Shown here piece by piece: positions 1-10,258 of a stretch of DNA of 22,030 bases. The stretch lies in NCBI GenBank assembly GCA_036897095.1, contig JAYMSP010002887.1:1-22030 (forward strand), given 5' to 3'. The notes beneath the pieces are model-generated. The model saw only the letters and a list, made by a program, of their open reading frames with translations, searched no databases and had not been told where the DNA came from. A program made the translations under genes and the position numbers. Within the stretch, counting starts at the first letter, position 1; the number at the start of each line of letters is the position of its first letter. Origin of the DNA: Plantago elongata (taxonomy: Eukaryota; Streptophyta; Magnoliopsida; Lamiales; Plantaginaceae).

Positions 1-3000
1 TAGTTTATCTAAGCAATGGTAGAATATACCCTAAGAGATTTTACTATAGCGAATAAATACTTGCACTAGTTATGACATAGAAAAAATATATATATATATG
101 CCTTTACTTTACACGGTTTTACGGGAGATTTTTTATATAACTTATTTATAAGATACAACCGAGGGTACTATTAGACACCTTCCTAGCATCCTATAATATT
201 ATTTATAGGACACACCTAAGATAGGTTACCCATATTTTAATTTAGAGCATGATGCATAAGAAGGTACTATAGCTCTATATTTGTAACTATGTAATTTATT
301 AAAAAGATAGTAAGAACCCATTTAATAAGTCTATAAGGCTTAACCTTAGTGAATAGACTTTATAGGAAGTTTCCCTACTATATGCAACAAGATTTTCTAT
401 TAAGGAAAGATGCCATTATATGCAGAGTCTATATAATATTATGCATATAAATATGATAAGCAAAGATTTTCCTACTATTAATAAAGAATTATGCAATCCC
501 TTTTAGTAAGCTATGAATATAGTATCTTCCCATAGCGAGTACTTAAGTAATTTAATGATGACGTAGAGATCCAACCTATTTACCTAGAACTTAATAAAGT
601 ACAAAAGGATAAGAGTCTCCTCCTAAATACTATAGGAGGGCATTAACACTACCATTTGTATATATATCTTAAAGGAATAACTGGGGCATAAAATCTTCTA
701 GTATTCTAAGGAAATAAAGGTAAGCTCTCTTATATTTGAGAAAAACCTACTTACTTTATCTATTAATTTAGGCTTATTTCTTTCTAACTAAGGGTATAAG
801 TTACTTCTCTCGTGTTTCTATAATTATAAGTAAACTCTATAAATAATATAGATTATAAAGGGAAATGCTACTATCTCTATAAAGTACTCGCAAGTAGTAA
901 TGCATATTAAGAGAAAGCACTCTATCCGCTTAAACTATTTCTAAATTTATAAATAAGGGCAACTAACATGAGTTTCTCTTTAGTGAAGTAAGAATACCTA
1001 CACCGTTATAAGGTCTATAATAAGCAAGGTAATAACGTAATTAAAATCTCTTTATAAACTATACATACTTAGAGAAAGAGAGCTTTTATGTTACACCTAA
1101 CCTTTATGATATTATATACTCTATCTAGAGAGTAGACTATCTTAGCTTACACTAATAAGGAGTTCTTCCTAACAGACCTTCTTATATTTAATATATATAG
1201 TAAACTTTTTTTAAGTAATAAAATAAAAGAACGGGGAGTTACTTATCATAGGCTATAAATCTTCATCTGTAAGTTTAAGCTATCTCTTTTATTAAATTTT
1301 ATTTTATAAACTAAATTGGTTATTAATAGAAAATCACATGATAGATAGTTTACTTATTTTATTTTACTTGTACATAAGCTAAGGAGTAGTACCTCTGAAG
1401 TCTCTAAGTATTGCTGTCAAATAGTTTTGTATGCATTATTATATACATCTTCTTTATAAGTTCTTAAGTGTAATTATATAACTATGAAGGTATTTTATCT
1501 CCCCTAAGCTTTTGTAAAATATACTTTGATTCATAAAGGAGTTATAGGGCATGCATCTCTAGTGAGTAAATACTGTTGTGAAGGGAGAGTACACTATCTA
1601 TTATATTTAGAGAGTCCTTATAGAATAGAGGGAAATAGGTGTGCCTTCCTTTACATACTAGGCATCTATACTTAAAGAGAGTTTGCCCTAATAGTAACTA
1701 AGATACCTTCTTGCTCTAATATATAATATAAGTCTTGTTGAATACTTGTAGTAACAAATATCCCTCCCTTTTATAAACAAAATAAATATGGACTCAGTAA
1801 ATCTAAGAGTTCTCCCTTAAAGCTCTATAGTATTAATACCTTTCTTTTCTATTCTATAAATAGAACACCTAGTTATAAGAGAGAAGGTTCATGAGTCTTT
1901 ATTATAAGATATAAATAGTAAGAATCCTCTTTTTCTCTAACAAGTATAAATATGGCAGGTAACTCCTAAAGGAATATCTTTATAATAACGTATAAAATTT
2001 AGTATGTTCTTGTATAAGTAAGGTAATAGGGTATCCTATATATTCTTAAATCTTTAATAAAAGTATAAGCTCTTCTCACTATATAAAGGAAGTAATCCCT
2101 TGCATCTTTTTACAAATATAAATTATGTATTTATTTATAAAATAACTAAGAAACAATTATTTCTTTATTTATGCGCTTAGTAAGGAAAATTATTTTAACT
2201 TAAGAAGCAAGTTAGGCGCAGTAAGAAATAGTAATAAGAAAAGGTGCTTGAGTAGCTCTTGTTTAAGAAAGTATAAAATTATTCTCCCCTTATTTATTAT
2301 ATTAAGTACTAGTAAATATTTTAATAGAAAGGCATAAGTAAAGAGTCCTCTCCTTTAATACAATATTCAATATATGGGGTTACTTGCGCTCTTTGAAAAG
2401 TACTCTAGTTATTAATTCAAGTATAGAATCCTTCTCTTAAACTAAACGTCTTACTTATAGATACTCTTTCTAAAGTATAAGGTGTTACACAAAAGTATAG
2501 CTTTCTTCTTTATAAAAAGTAATGGTATATAGCTCTATTTTTTCTTATATCTCGCATCTTCTTCTACCACTAAGATATAATAAAGGAGTACATATATATA
2601 TATAGAATTATCTAGCGTATCTTATAAAGTTAAGCGCAAAATATAGGGCAAAGTGACAGGTATCTCTTATCAATTAAATATAAAGGGTCTTTCTTACTTC
2701 TTGCCTAAATGATAGGGTACTATATTTTTAAACTAGCGGCATACTTAGGGTACTTTCTTGGGTAATGTAAGGGTATATTACTATAACTAAAAGAACTAGA
2801 AGAAAAGTTGCGCGTGTACTTTATTTCTCTTATTAACTTATTAAGATAGTATACTTAACTAATAACTAGGAAATAGCTCTTAATCAGCAGTATTTACTTA
2901 ATAAGGGACACCTCTCCTATAAGTGCGTTTATTAAGGTTTTAGTTTATATAAGTATAAAGGAATGGTTGCTTCTAAAATAGATTTATAAATACATATTTG

Positions 3001-6000
3001 TATAATTATAAAGAAGGGAGAGGTAATAGCATGTCCTTTATGTCGCCAGTTATTCTAAGTAATAAGCGCCCTTACAAAAAAGAAATCGCATATAAGATGC
3101 TCTAAGTAAAACACTCTAATAGTAATAAATATAATTATGTCTTGATAAAGTATAATTTTATGAAGTACAAAATGTAATCTTGGGCACTCCCAATACAAAA
3201 AGTATAAACTTTTCTTACCAACTACTCTAGTACTCTAGTGAAATTACTCTTTACTAATGATGAAGGCTAGGATTTCTTACTCAAGGCACTCTTTTTATAA
3301 AGAGGTAGTTTCCCTTACCCATCTGAGTCTTTGCCCAAGGCATCCGAATACTTAAAAAAATATATAAAAGAAGATAGCTCCCTAAGTAGTTCACATTTTA
3401 TAGGTAAGTGATTTATCTATAAAAATTATGTAAATCTAGAGACTTGAAGAGAGTATGTACCCCTCATTTCTAGGATATGTTAGGCCTTTGGGTGCTATCT
3501 CTTTTATATTTATTACTAGGTTATTGTAACTTTTATATACGTATAATCCTAATAGAAGTCTCCTGATAAATTAAATATTCTATACCTCCTTTCTTAATAT
3601 ACTACTAAAGAGTACACTATTATAGTTTAAGGATAACTAAGTACCCCTTTTGTTCTTACATAGAAGTGTTAGCTATTAAATGCTACGCGTCTCCTCTTGT
3701 TTACCAATTTAAAGTAATCCTATAGCTTTTGGGTATATATTTCCTTTAATATTTAAGTAATTTAATAGTCATAGGCGTAACTCTATAAATAGGGTCCCTT
3801 ATATCTCTTTATCTTATCTTTTTGAAGAATAGCTTATAAGTAGTTTATATAACAAGGAAAAGCCTGTACCTTACCTTAAGTATACTTATTAAGGACCAGG
3901 AAGAGACACCTCTCTTTGTTTAAGAAGACACATCCTTGAGTATTCCCTTTCACATTATACTCTCAAGCATAATGAATAGCATTCTGAGGAGTTTACGTCC
4001 TTTGCCCTAACAAATAATTAGACTTTAAAAAGTATGCCCTCCTATAGGACTATAGTATACACTAGGGCACACCCCTTGTATTAAGGTACAGAAAGCACTT
4101 GTTTAAGGCTTAACTATTTAAAAAAACTAAGTTATAAGGAGAGGGGTACCTTTTCACAAATACTTTACTATAAGTACTTAAGTAACTCATTACAATTATT
4201 TGCACTAGTAGAAAAGAGCTCTTCTTTACCTAAGCTATACATAATTTGCAGATACAAATCTTTAGCCATAGATTCTCCCGTATAATTATTTAAAATACGT
4301 AGTTAAGAGATATCTTACTTTAATAAGAATATAGATTAGTAAGGGTACTGATATTATTTTTCCTATAGAAGTCTTTTAAAAAGTTTTATAGTATTTATAA
4401 ATAATTTATTCTAGAGTACTCGCGTATTTAAAAAATAAGGGTATTTAAATAACTATATATTTCATTTCTAAAGAGAGGTGGACTCCTTAATAAGAGCTTA
4501 TAATATTATATCTTAGAAGAGCAAGGAATAGCCTAAGTAGTACCTATAGAGGAGACTCACTTGCAAATGTTATAGTCATACCTTAGTTACTTGCCCATAA
4601 TAAGTACTTGAAGTTATTAAGCATAGTTTACCCTTATAAACTGGGGCTAAGGAGTATACATGCACCCTTTTCTCCCTGTATACCTTTATTATGTTTCAAT
4701 TTACCAGAGCTCTATAAAGTATTAAATATTTTTAATAAGTATGTATTCCTTTTAAGTCTTTACATAATATGTTAGGTTATTTACGGGTTACACTCTTGCT
4801 TAAGCGCAATTAATTAAGGATATTCAAAGTACTCTATTTCAAGTACTAACATTTATTACTTAAGAGAAGAAAGCTTACTTATAAAGCTTATAAAATGAAA
4901 GGTACAATACCTTTTTCCCTCATATGTTGTTATATTAAATTAAGAGGAAGGACAAAGAAAACTTACTCTATCACTCTTAGTTATATTAAATAAATTAAGC
5001 CTAAATCTTAGTTAGGGTATTAAGTATTTTCCTATCTAATAGCATAAAAGAATTGCTATAGAGCTCCCATAAAATATTTTAAAATCTTTTGCTTAAGTAA
5101 ATATCTAATCTTGGTTACATTAAGTAGGGAATACACTCTTTCAGTTTTTCAGTACCAAGAAATAAAGGATAAGTCTCTACTAGCTTTATATTTAAGGGAA
5201 CTCTTCTTCTCTAATTTATCTGTATAATTTAAATAAAAAATAGTTAAGTACTCCGTAAAGAAGAGGGAATTTTTATTATATTCCCCTAGTAAAAATTAAG
5301 CCTCAAGTATTTGAGAAAGAGGCGTCTCTTTAACTATTTTACTATGTGTAAATATATGTAGTAATATAATGAGACTAATATCTTCTTAAGTCTTAGCTAG
5401 CGATACATTAAATTATTATACAAAGAGAGGAGGCTTAATACTAGGTTATTTTTAGGGTAAGTAATCCTTATTCACTCAAATATAATAGTAACTCTAAAGA
5501 GCAGAAATTTTATCCATTATAAGAGGAGTGTGCTATTTATAAAAACTGGGGCATCTCTTTTCTTAAGTAATATTAAGCATAACTCTATATTTGTTACTTA
5601 AAGTACTAGAGAAATACTCTGTTAAAAACTCTCTTAATAATTAGGAATTTTTATATGGTAAGGAACCTCCTTGTACCTTTTATTTTAACATAATATTAGG
5701 GGAAGGCTATATTTATCCCCCCGAGTATTCATATTTAATAACTAAGATAGGCGCCCTATTTGCTAGTGATATAGAGAGTATATAGAGCTTTTAATAGAAA
5801 TAGATTATTATATATAAAGAGCTCCTTATAGAATTACTAACTTTACTAGGGTAAACTTTACACACCTTTCATTATATATTATCTAGAGCTAAAATAAGAT
5901 ATTATTTCTTTAATTTCAAGTTTTTCTAAGTTTATAAGTAAAGTCTTGCTCAATTAAATATAATAATAGAGAGTTTGCTTGTTTCTATATTATTTTAAGT

Positions 6001-7560
6001 GTGCCATAGAGTACTCCTCTTTCATTATAGTACCTTCTTATTAATAACTATAATCTTAAAAGGCTAGTAATTTATACCTAGTTCTTTATTCAAGAGAAAG
6101 TTTTAGTATAATTTTTTATAAAGAGGTAATCTTGGCCTAATTTAACTAGTATAAGGGTGTATAGGATGCCCTTTCTTTACAATGTATTAATAAATATTTA
6201 GTTCTGTAACATGTCTAGTATAAGCGTACATTAATCGATTTTATACTTCATTTAACTATATACAAGGTAACTCTCTAAAAAAAAGCGTCTTTTAAATTAA
6301 GTAATAACTCCTAAATTACGCTATTATATAAAATAGCAAGAGTACTAATCACTTAAGTCTATATTTAATAGATATACAAAGGTAGATACATTTCCCTTCT
6401 TATATGAGAGAGCATTTACTGAGTACACTTCATTATTAGCTATAGGTTAAAAAAGGGCTTTATCTTACCCAAAGAATTTAATAACTAAATTCTTTTAGAA
6501 GAAAGGTAGAGACATAGCAGACTTACTTTATACTAGAGACTCTACTAGAAAAGGCATATTTTACACGTTCCTATTATATGAGTGCTTTAGGAGTACTAGA
6601 AGTATCCTGCTTTGGTACATAATTAAGCAGCTCTTTATATAAGACTAAGAGAAGAGTGCTTACTACATATTTAATACTAGATTACTAGAGCGAGTTCTTT
6701 CTTACCTCTGAACTTTATATAAATAATAGACGCATAACTAGAAATACTAAAACTAAGACTTGATTAAGAGAAGTATCTTAATTTAATTAATATTTATTTA
6801 AATAAGAAGGAATACTTAATTAAGACATACCTATGATAATAATACTCCGTGTGTTTTTTAATCTTTATGTCTATTTATAAGGTTAAATAATAGATTATGC
6901 TTATAAAACAAGGGTATAAAAATAAGACGCAGCTTCTTCTTTAATAGAAAACCAATTAAGTACTTTTACGTAAGGCATTTTTATAGAGTACGCTTGGGAA
7001 AGGGCTTAGTGTTTTCTTTATATAATTATATCTCTTGATGAAGCAAAGCAACTTATCTATGTATGAAGGTATACTAGCTATTTACATAGCCAGGAATGCA
7101 CCAATTATTTTATCCTACGCTTAAGGAAGAGAGAGTACTTCTTTACTATAAAATTTATTTAATATTTATACTATACATATTACATAATATAAGTAAGGCT
7201 CTATAATTATTATAATAGTATTTTATTTAAAGGCATAAGAAAATACTATGGCATCATACTTTTAAACAAATACCTTGTTCTATAAGTTCTTTAAGGAAAT
7301 AATTTAATGCACTAGTAAATGTGTATTGTCTTTTTGTGCAAGTGACCTTCTCTAGCTTATAAATATAAAAGAGCACTCTCTTAGTATAAATAAAAAACTA
7401 TGACATCATTTATTAATAAAGAATTTAGTTATATAATCTTACGTAACCCACTTATTAATTAGTAAAAGGAATCCTATACCTTTTATAGAGTATTACATTA
7501 TAAATTTTAATTTATAAACAAGAGATTACTAAAGTACCTCGCTTATGAGAGAGGTGTTAT
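1..7560. other. AT-rich intergenic spacer, no gene recognised
   Basis: This 7.5 kb stretch has no open frame of 60 codons or more and no piece I recognise as a mitochondrial protein, rRNA or tRNA gene. Stop triplets TAA and TAG are very frequent on both strands. The dinucleotide TA is strikingly common while TG and CA are scarce: a hand count of the first 60 bases gives 12 TA against 2 TG plus CA. The palindromic hexamer AGTACT occurs at least 17 times. Short AT-repeat runs are present, for example near 88-99 and 2593-2604. The boundary with the more G+C-rich block at about 7560 is fairly sharp. It reads as mitochondrial non-coding spacer, but its origin is unknown. Confidence 0.8.
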
Positions 7561-8675
7561 CTAGTGCAGTCTTTATTACGAGCCATCTGTCGTATGGATA
7601 TTCTTACACTAGTACAAAACAACCCTTAGTAGCAGGGGCAAAGTCACTAGTCTCTAATAATATAAAACCTTCCCTGATCCCGCCTACAAGCACGAGAAAC
7701 GATTAAAATGATGCCGCAAGAGTGGCTAAATATCGCGCGTTATGAAGCCCATACGTGTAAAGGGCGTCTTTTCTAAACATTTCCAGAAAGCAAGCAGCTC
7801 GAAGAAAAGATTTGGCTATCTAAAAATAGGGAGGCTTTCGATTACGAAGACTCCAGGATTTCTAGGGCATTTGTCGAATAGAAGGCCTCATAGCTTGCGG
7901 TAGTGTACTTTCGGCTTACTTTTCGGGTACTGGGCAGACTTAATATTGACTCTCCTCTGCTGGGTCATGGAGGAACTGCAGCCTAGGAAGCGCCTAGAAT
8001 CACAAGCTTACGGACTTCCTATAGAATACTCTCTACAGGAGTATTGTTAATCAGCGAGTGTACGCTAGAAGCTTTCTTATTCGTTTCTTTCTTAAAGGGA
8101 TTCCTTGACACCCACCCAGTAGTATACCAATCTTCTAGAAGAAGGTACATCACATTAACGCATTAACAAGACTCGTGCAAGAAGTTCTTGTGAATTCCGT
8201 ATTATATAACTCGTAAAGTCCGCACGCGGAAGACTGTAGGTTCAAACCCTTCTATACCGCTTAGCAATTCCTGATATATCCAGCAAGATATCTCGCATGT
8301 ATGTTACAAGAGGCATATAAGCAACGGAGAGTCTCGAGAACAGGAGGGCGGGTAGTTGTAGCAACTTCGTAGAGGTGTACTAGCAAGATACGGGCTGTCA
8401 CCTTATGTCCTTCTAATTCTACTTTATACTCCGGAGAGCTCAGTAACTTTCTAGGGATAAAGCCAACAAGTATCTTGGACAAGCTGCGGTTGTTGTAAGC
8501 ATACAGATTGAAGTGAAACTACTAAGATCCTTGCCTTACTTTCGTCTCTTTGCATCTAATCTCGATTTTAGGAGGAGGCGGCTATTTCTCTTACCTGCTC
8601 TAAATTGAGCACGATCCTTCGGTTTCTTATTAAAGAAGATACTAAAGGAATTCTTAAGGAAAGCTTTGGCATGAC
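7561..8675. other. Gene-like G+C-richer block upstream of ccmFN, no intact known gene
   Basis: Base composition here is close to that of ccmFN and tatC and unlike the AT-rich spacer to its left, which suggests present or former gene or intron sequence. I could not name any product. On the + strand there is an ATG frame at 7742-7903 (53 codons, many Lys and Arg). After one TAG the same frame stays open with a more hydrophobic stretch to about 8051. Another frame is open from 7987 to 8163. A third, basic frame runs 8447-8608 and, past one TGA, on to 8674 just before ccmFN, but it lacks an ATG. A 73-codon minus-strand frame (8261-8482) has only a TTG start. These could be decayed ribosomal-protein-like genes, pieces of an intron, or chance. 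No group II domain V or group I core could be identified. Confidence 0.5.
8236..8261 (+). other. tRNA-like T-arm and 3' acceptor strand (partial)
   Basis: The sequence GTAGG-TTCAAAC-CCTTC fits a T-stem and T-loop: a seven-base loop beginning TTC and a five-pair stem with four matches and one T-T mismatch. It is followed by TATACCGC and T, which could be the 3' acceptor strand and discriminator. No matching 5' acceptor strand, D-arm or convincing anticodon arm is found at normal spacing upstream. The bases at 8219-8230 can form their own short hairpin (TCCGC/GCGGA), as in a long variable arm. It may be the 3' half of a decayed or interrupted tRNA gene, or a chance match. The amino-acid identity cannot be given. 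Confidence 0.22.
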
Positions 8676-9770
8676 ATGACTGTCTACGAAGTCTTTCATT
8701 ACTTCTTCTTAGCTAGCATCCTCCTATCTCTACTCTTTTACAAAAAGAAGCAATCCCATGACTTTGGTACAGCACTCACCTTTTGGTTTATTCTTCTTGC
8801 ATTCCTTGGGCTGGTCTTCTCCTATATTTCGGCAAACCTTTCTAACTCTCACGTAGCATCCGCTCCCTTCTTCTATCAAGTTTCAGGGACATGGTCTAAT
8901 CACGAAGGCAGCTTGTTACTCTGGTCTTCAATCCTTGCTTTCTATAGCTTTCTCTTGTGGAAACGCCCTAAGCACAAATCAGCGTCTTGTCATGTTGTCT
9001 TCGTCCTTAACTTCTCCAAGAAAAGTCTTCGACCCGCCCTTCCACCTATTGTGAACTACGTCTATCATAACTTACTGATAACTTACAGAATCATCCCTAT
9101 CTTCTTTGCTATATTCTTGGTCGCAAGCTCAGACCCTTTTCTCAGAAGCTTTTCCCTTTGTACTGAACCGCTTGCAGAATTCAATCCCGTGCTCCAAGAT
9201 CCTGTCTTAGCAATTCACCCTCCTTTCATCTATGCCGGAGTTTTAGCAAGTGCTATGGTCTTTGTACTATCTATCTCGAGAATGCGCAATACCATGTTGT
9301 CATATTACATGAAAACGCTGCTATATGCTACAGCTCCGTTTTCCTTCAATTCTAGTATATACAGCGAAAGTCGAGAAGTCCTACGGGTTTGGTTGCTAGC
9401 ATCTTGGGTCTTTTTAACAGCAGGCATTGCGCTCGGAAGTTGGTGGGCATATCACGAATTAGGCTGGGGTGGTTGGTGGTTTTGGGACCCTGTTGAAAAT
9501 GCTTCCTTTCTTCCTTGGGTCTTAGTTACAGCAGCTATTCATTCTGTAAATCTACCAAAGCTAGAGCCTTGGACTTTACCTCTAAGCATATCAGCCTTCC
9601 TTTCGGTCGTCTTGGGTACCTTCGCTGTAAGATCAGGGTTGCTCTCTTCTGTTCATAGCTTTGCTAGTGCTGATAGTCGCGGGTTCTTTTTAGGTTGGTT
9701 CTTCCTTTTTCTAGCGAGCCTTTCTTTAGCCCTTCTACTAGAGGTAAAAAGAAAGGGAGCGCTTCAGTAA
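8676..9770 (+). CDS. ccmFN: CcmFN, N-terminal subunit of the cytochrome c heme lyase
   Basis: The 364-residue product matches the N-terminal half of CcmF, an inner-membrane protein that, with CcmFC and CcmH, attaches heme to the CXXCH motif of c-type cytochromes (system I, facing the intermembrane space). Visible hallmarks are NHEGSLLLW (75-83), the NPVLQDPVLAIHPP segment (170-183), the tryptophan-rich WWD heme-binding region WGGWWFWDPVENASF (264-278), and RSGLLSSVHSFA (319-330). Histidines 181, 289 and 327 sit where the family has its conserved heme-related histidines. About nine hydrophobic segments are seen, near 5-22, 31-53, 77-94, 137-151, 183-200, 235-255, 280-292, 299-318 and 336-355. 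The ATG at 8676 gives the usual N-terminus (MxxYExFHY) and is preferred. The protein is colinear with plant CcmFN but much shorter than the roughly 570-590 residues of flowering plants, because variable loops around 95-135 and 203-233 and the C-terminal tail are reduced. It ends soon after the last membrane segment, so a separate ccmFC must lie elsewhere. Key motifs need no RNA editing. Confidence 0.96.
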   Translation: MTVYEVFHYFFLASILLSLLFYKKKQSHDFGTALTFWFILLAFLGLVFSYISANLSNSHVASAPFFYQVSGTWSNHEGSLLLWSSILAFYSFLLWKRPKHKSASCHVVFVLNFSKKSLRPALPPIVNYVYHNLLITYRIIPIFFAIFLVASSDPFLRSFSLCTEPLAEFNPVLQDPVLAIHPPFIYAGVLASAMVFVLSISRMRNTMLSYYMKTLLYATAPFSFNSSIYSESREVLRVWLLASWVFLTAGIALGSWWAYHELGWGGWWFWDPVENASFLPWVLVTAAIHSVNLPKLEPWTLPLSISAFLSVVLGTFAVRSGLLSSVHSFASADSRGFFLGWFFLFLASLSLALLLEVKRKGALQ

Positions 9771-9904
9771 GCTGTCGAAGCTAGGTCTCTTCTTTTTTTC
9801 TCTTGACTCACACTGGTCAAGCGCTCAGCTTCAAGCATTCAGCTACAAAAAGGTGCGCGCCGAGTTTTGTACAGCTTTCGTTGATTTATAAGGGGCAAGT
9901 AACT
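9771..9904. other. Spacer after ccmFN
   Basis: This short non-coding stretch follows the ccmFN stop codon. It begins with a pyrimidine-rich run (about 9786-9803), then the stem-loop at 9802-9821, then a G+C-rich patch near 9851-9862. No coding frame or RNA gene was recognised. Confidence 0.6.
9802..9821 (+). terminator. Stem-loop after ccmFN, possible mRNA 3'-end element
   Basis: CTTGAC and GTCAAG form a perfect six-base-pair stem around an eight-base loop, about 30 bases past the ccmFN stop. Plant mitochondrial transcripts are often protected at the 3' end by hairpins or by bound PPR proteins, so an end-forming or stabilising role is plausible. The stem is short and the role is inferred from position alone. 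Confidence 0.3.
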
Positions 9905-10030
9905 GGCTAAAGAAGTAATTAGTTTGATTCACACAGTTAACAGAGTTTGGTACGAATCTCTAATCGCAGTTTCCATCTATGTATTTCCCCTCCTTGGGTT
10001 ACCGGGTGCGTTCTTTTCACTCCCAACTAT
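9905..10030 (+). pseudogene. tatC: Degenerate, internally deleted tatC copy
   Basis: Three blocks resemble the intact tatC locus 300-500 bases downstream, in the same order. Bases 9908-9936 match 10217-10245 (tatC leader) at 21 of 29 positions by hand, most differences being transitions. Bases 9934-9945 are identical to 10412-10423 inside tatC (CAGTTAACAGAG), and ACGAATCT recurs a few bases later. From 9994 the match resumes with 10484 (TTGGGT onward, about 19 of 31). The tatC bases between 10246 and 10411 are missing from this copy, joined at a CAG that in intact tatC ends both flanks as GCAG, as expected for a microhomology deletion. In the tatC frame it reads TQLTE then a stop. It cannot make TatC. 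A different frame gives a hydrophobic peptide of about 57 residues without an ATG, ending at TAA near 10060, probably meaningless. Confidence 0.55.
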
Positions 10031-10210
10031 TCTAATTACCTTCGGCCTATTTTTTTCATAAAGGCGGAGCATTCTCTTCTTAATTATTCTATCTTATTAT
10101 TATTAATTCTATGGCGTGCTTAATTATGCGTCTCTATTTTATAAAATGCTCTACTAAGTAATGTAAGTACATATTTTAGGGATTCCAGCTATGTAGAGCT
10201 CAAGCGAGTC
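10031..10210. other. AT-rich spacer between the tatC relic and tatC
   Basis: After the relic the sequence turns AT-rich (about 10080-10180), resembling the large spacers on both sides of the gene block more than the neighbouring genes. No open frame or RNA gene is recognised. It may be a small insertion of spacer-type sequence. Confidence 0.5.
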
Positions 10211-10258
10211 GCTAGTTAAAGAAGGCATCAATTTGATCCGTGCAGATTCTGCCTCAGT

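Noticed and set aside
7898..8261. Complete intron-containing tRNA
   Set aside because: GCGGTAG at 7898 can pair with the 3' acceptor-like strand, but no D-arm follows and no anticodon arm precedes the T-arm.
8261..8482. 73-codon minus-strand frame
   Set aside because: It starts with TTG, has no ATG, resembles no known family and is opposed to the direction of the neighbouring genes.
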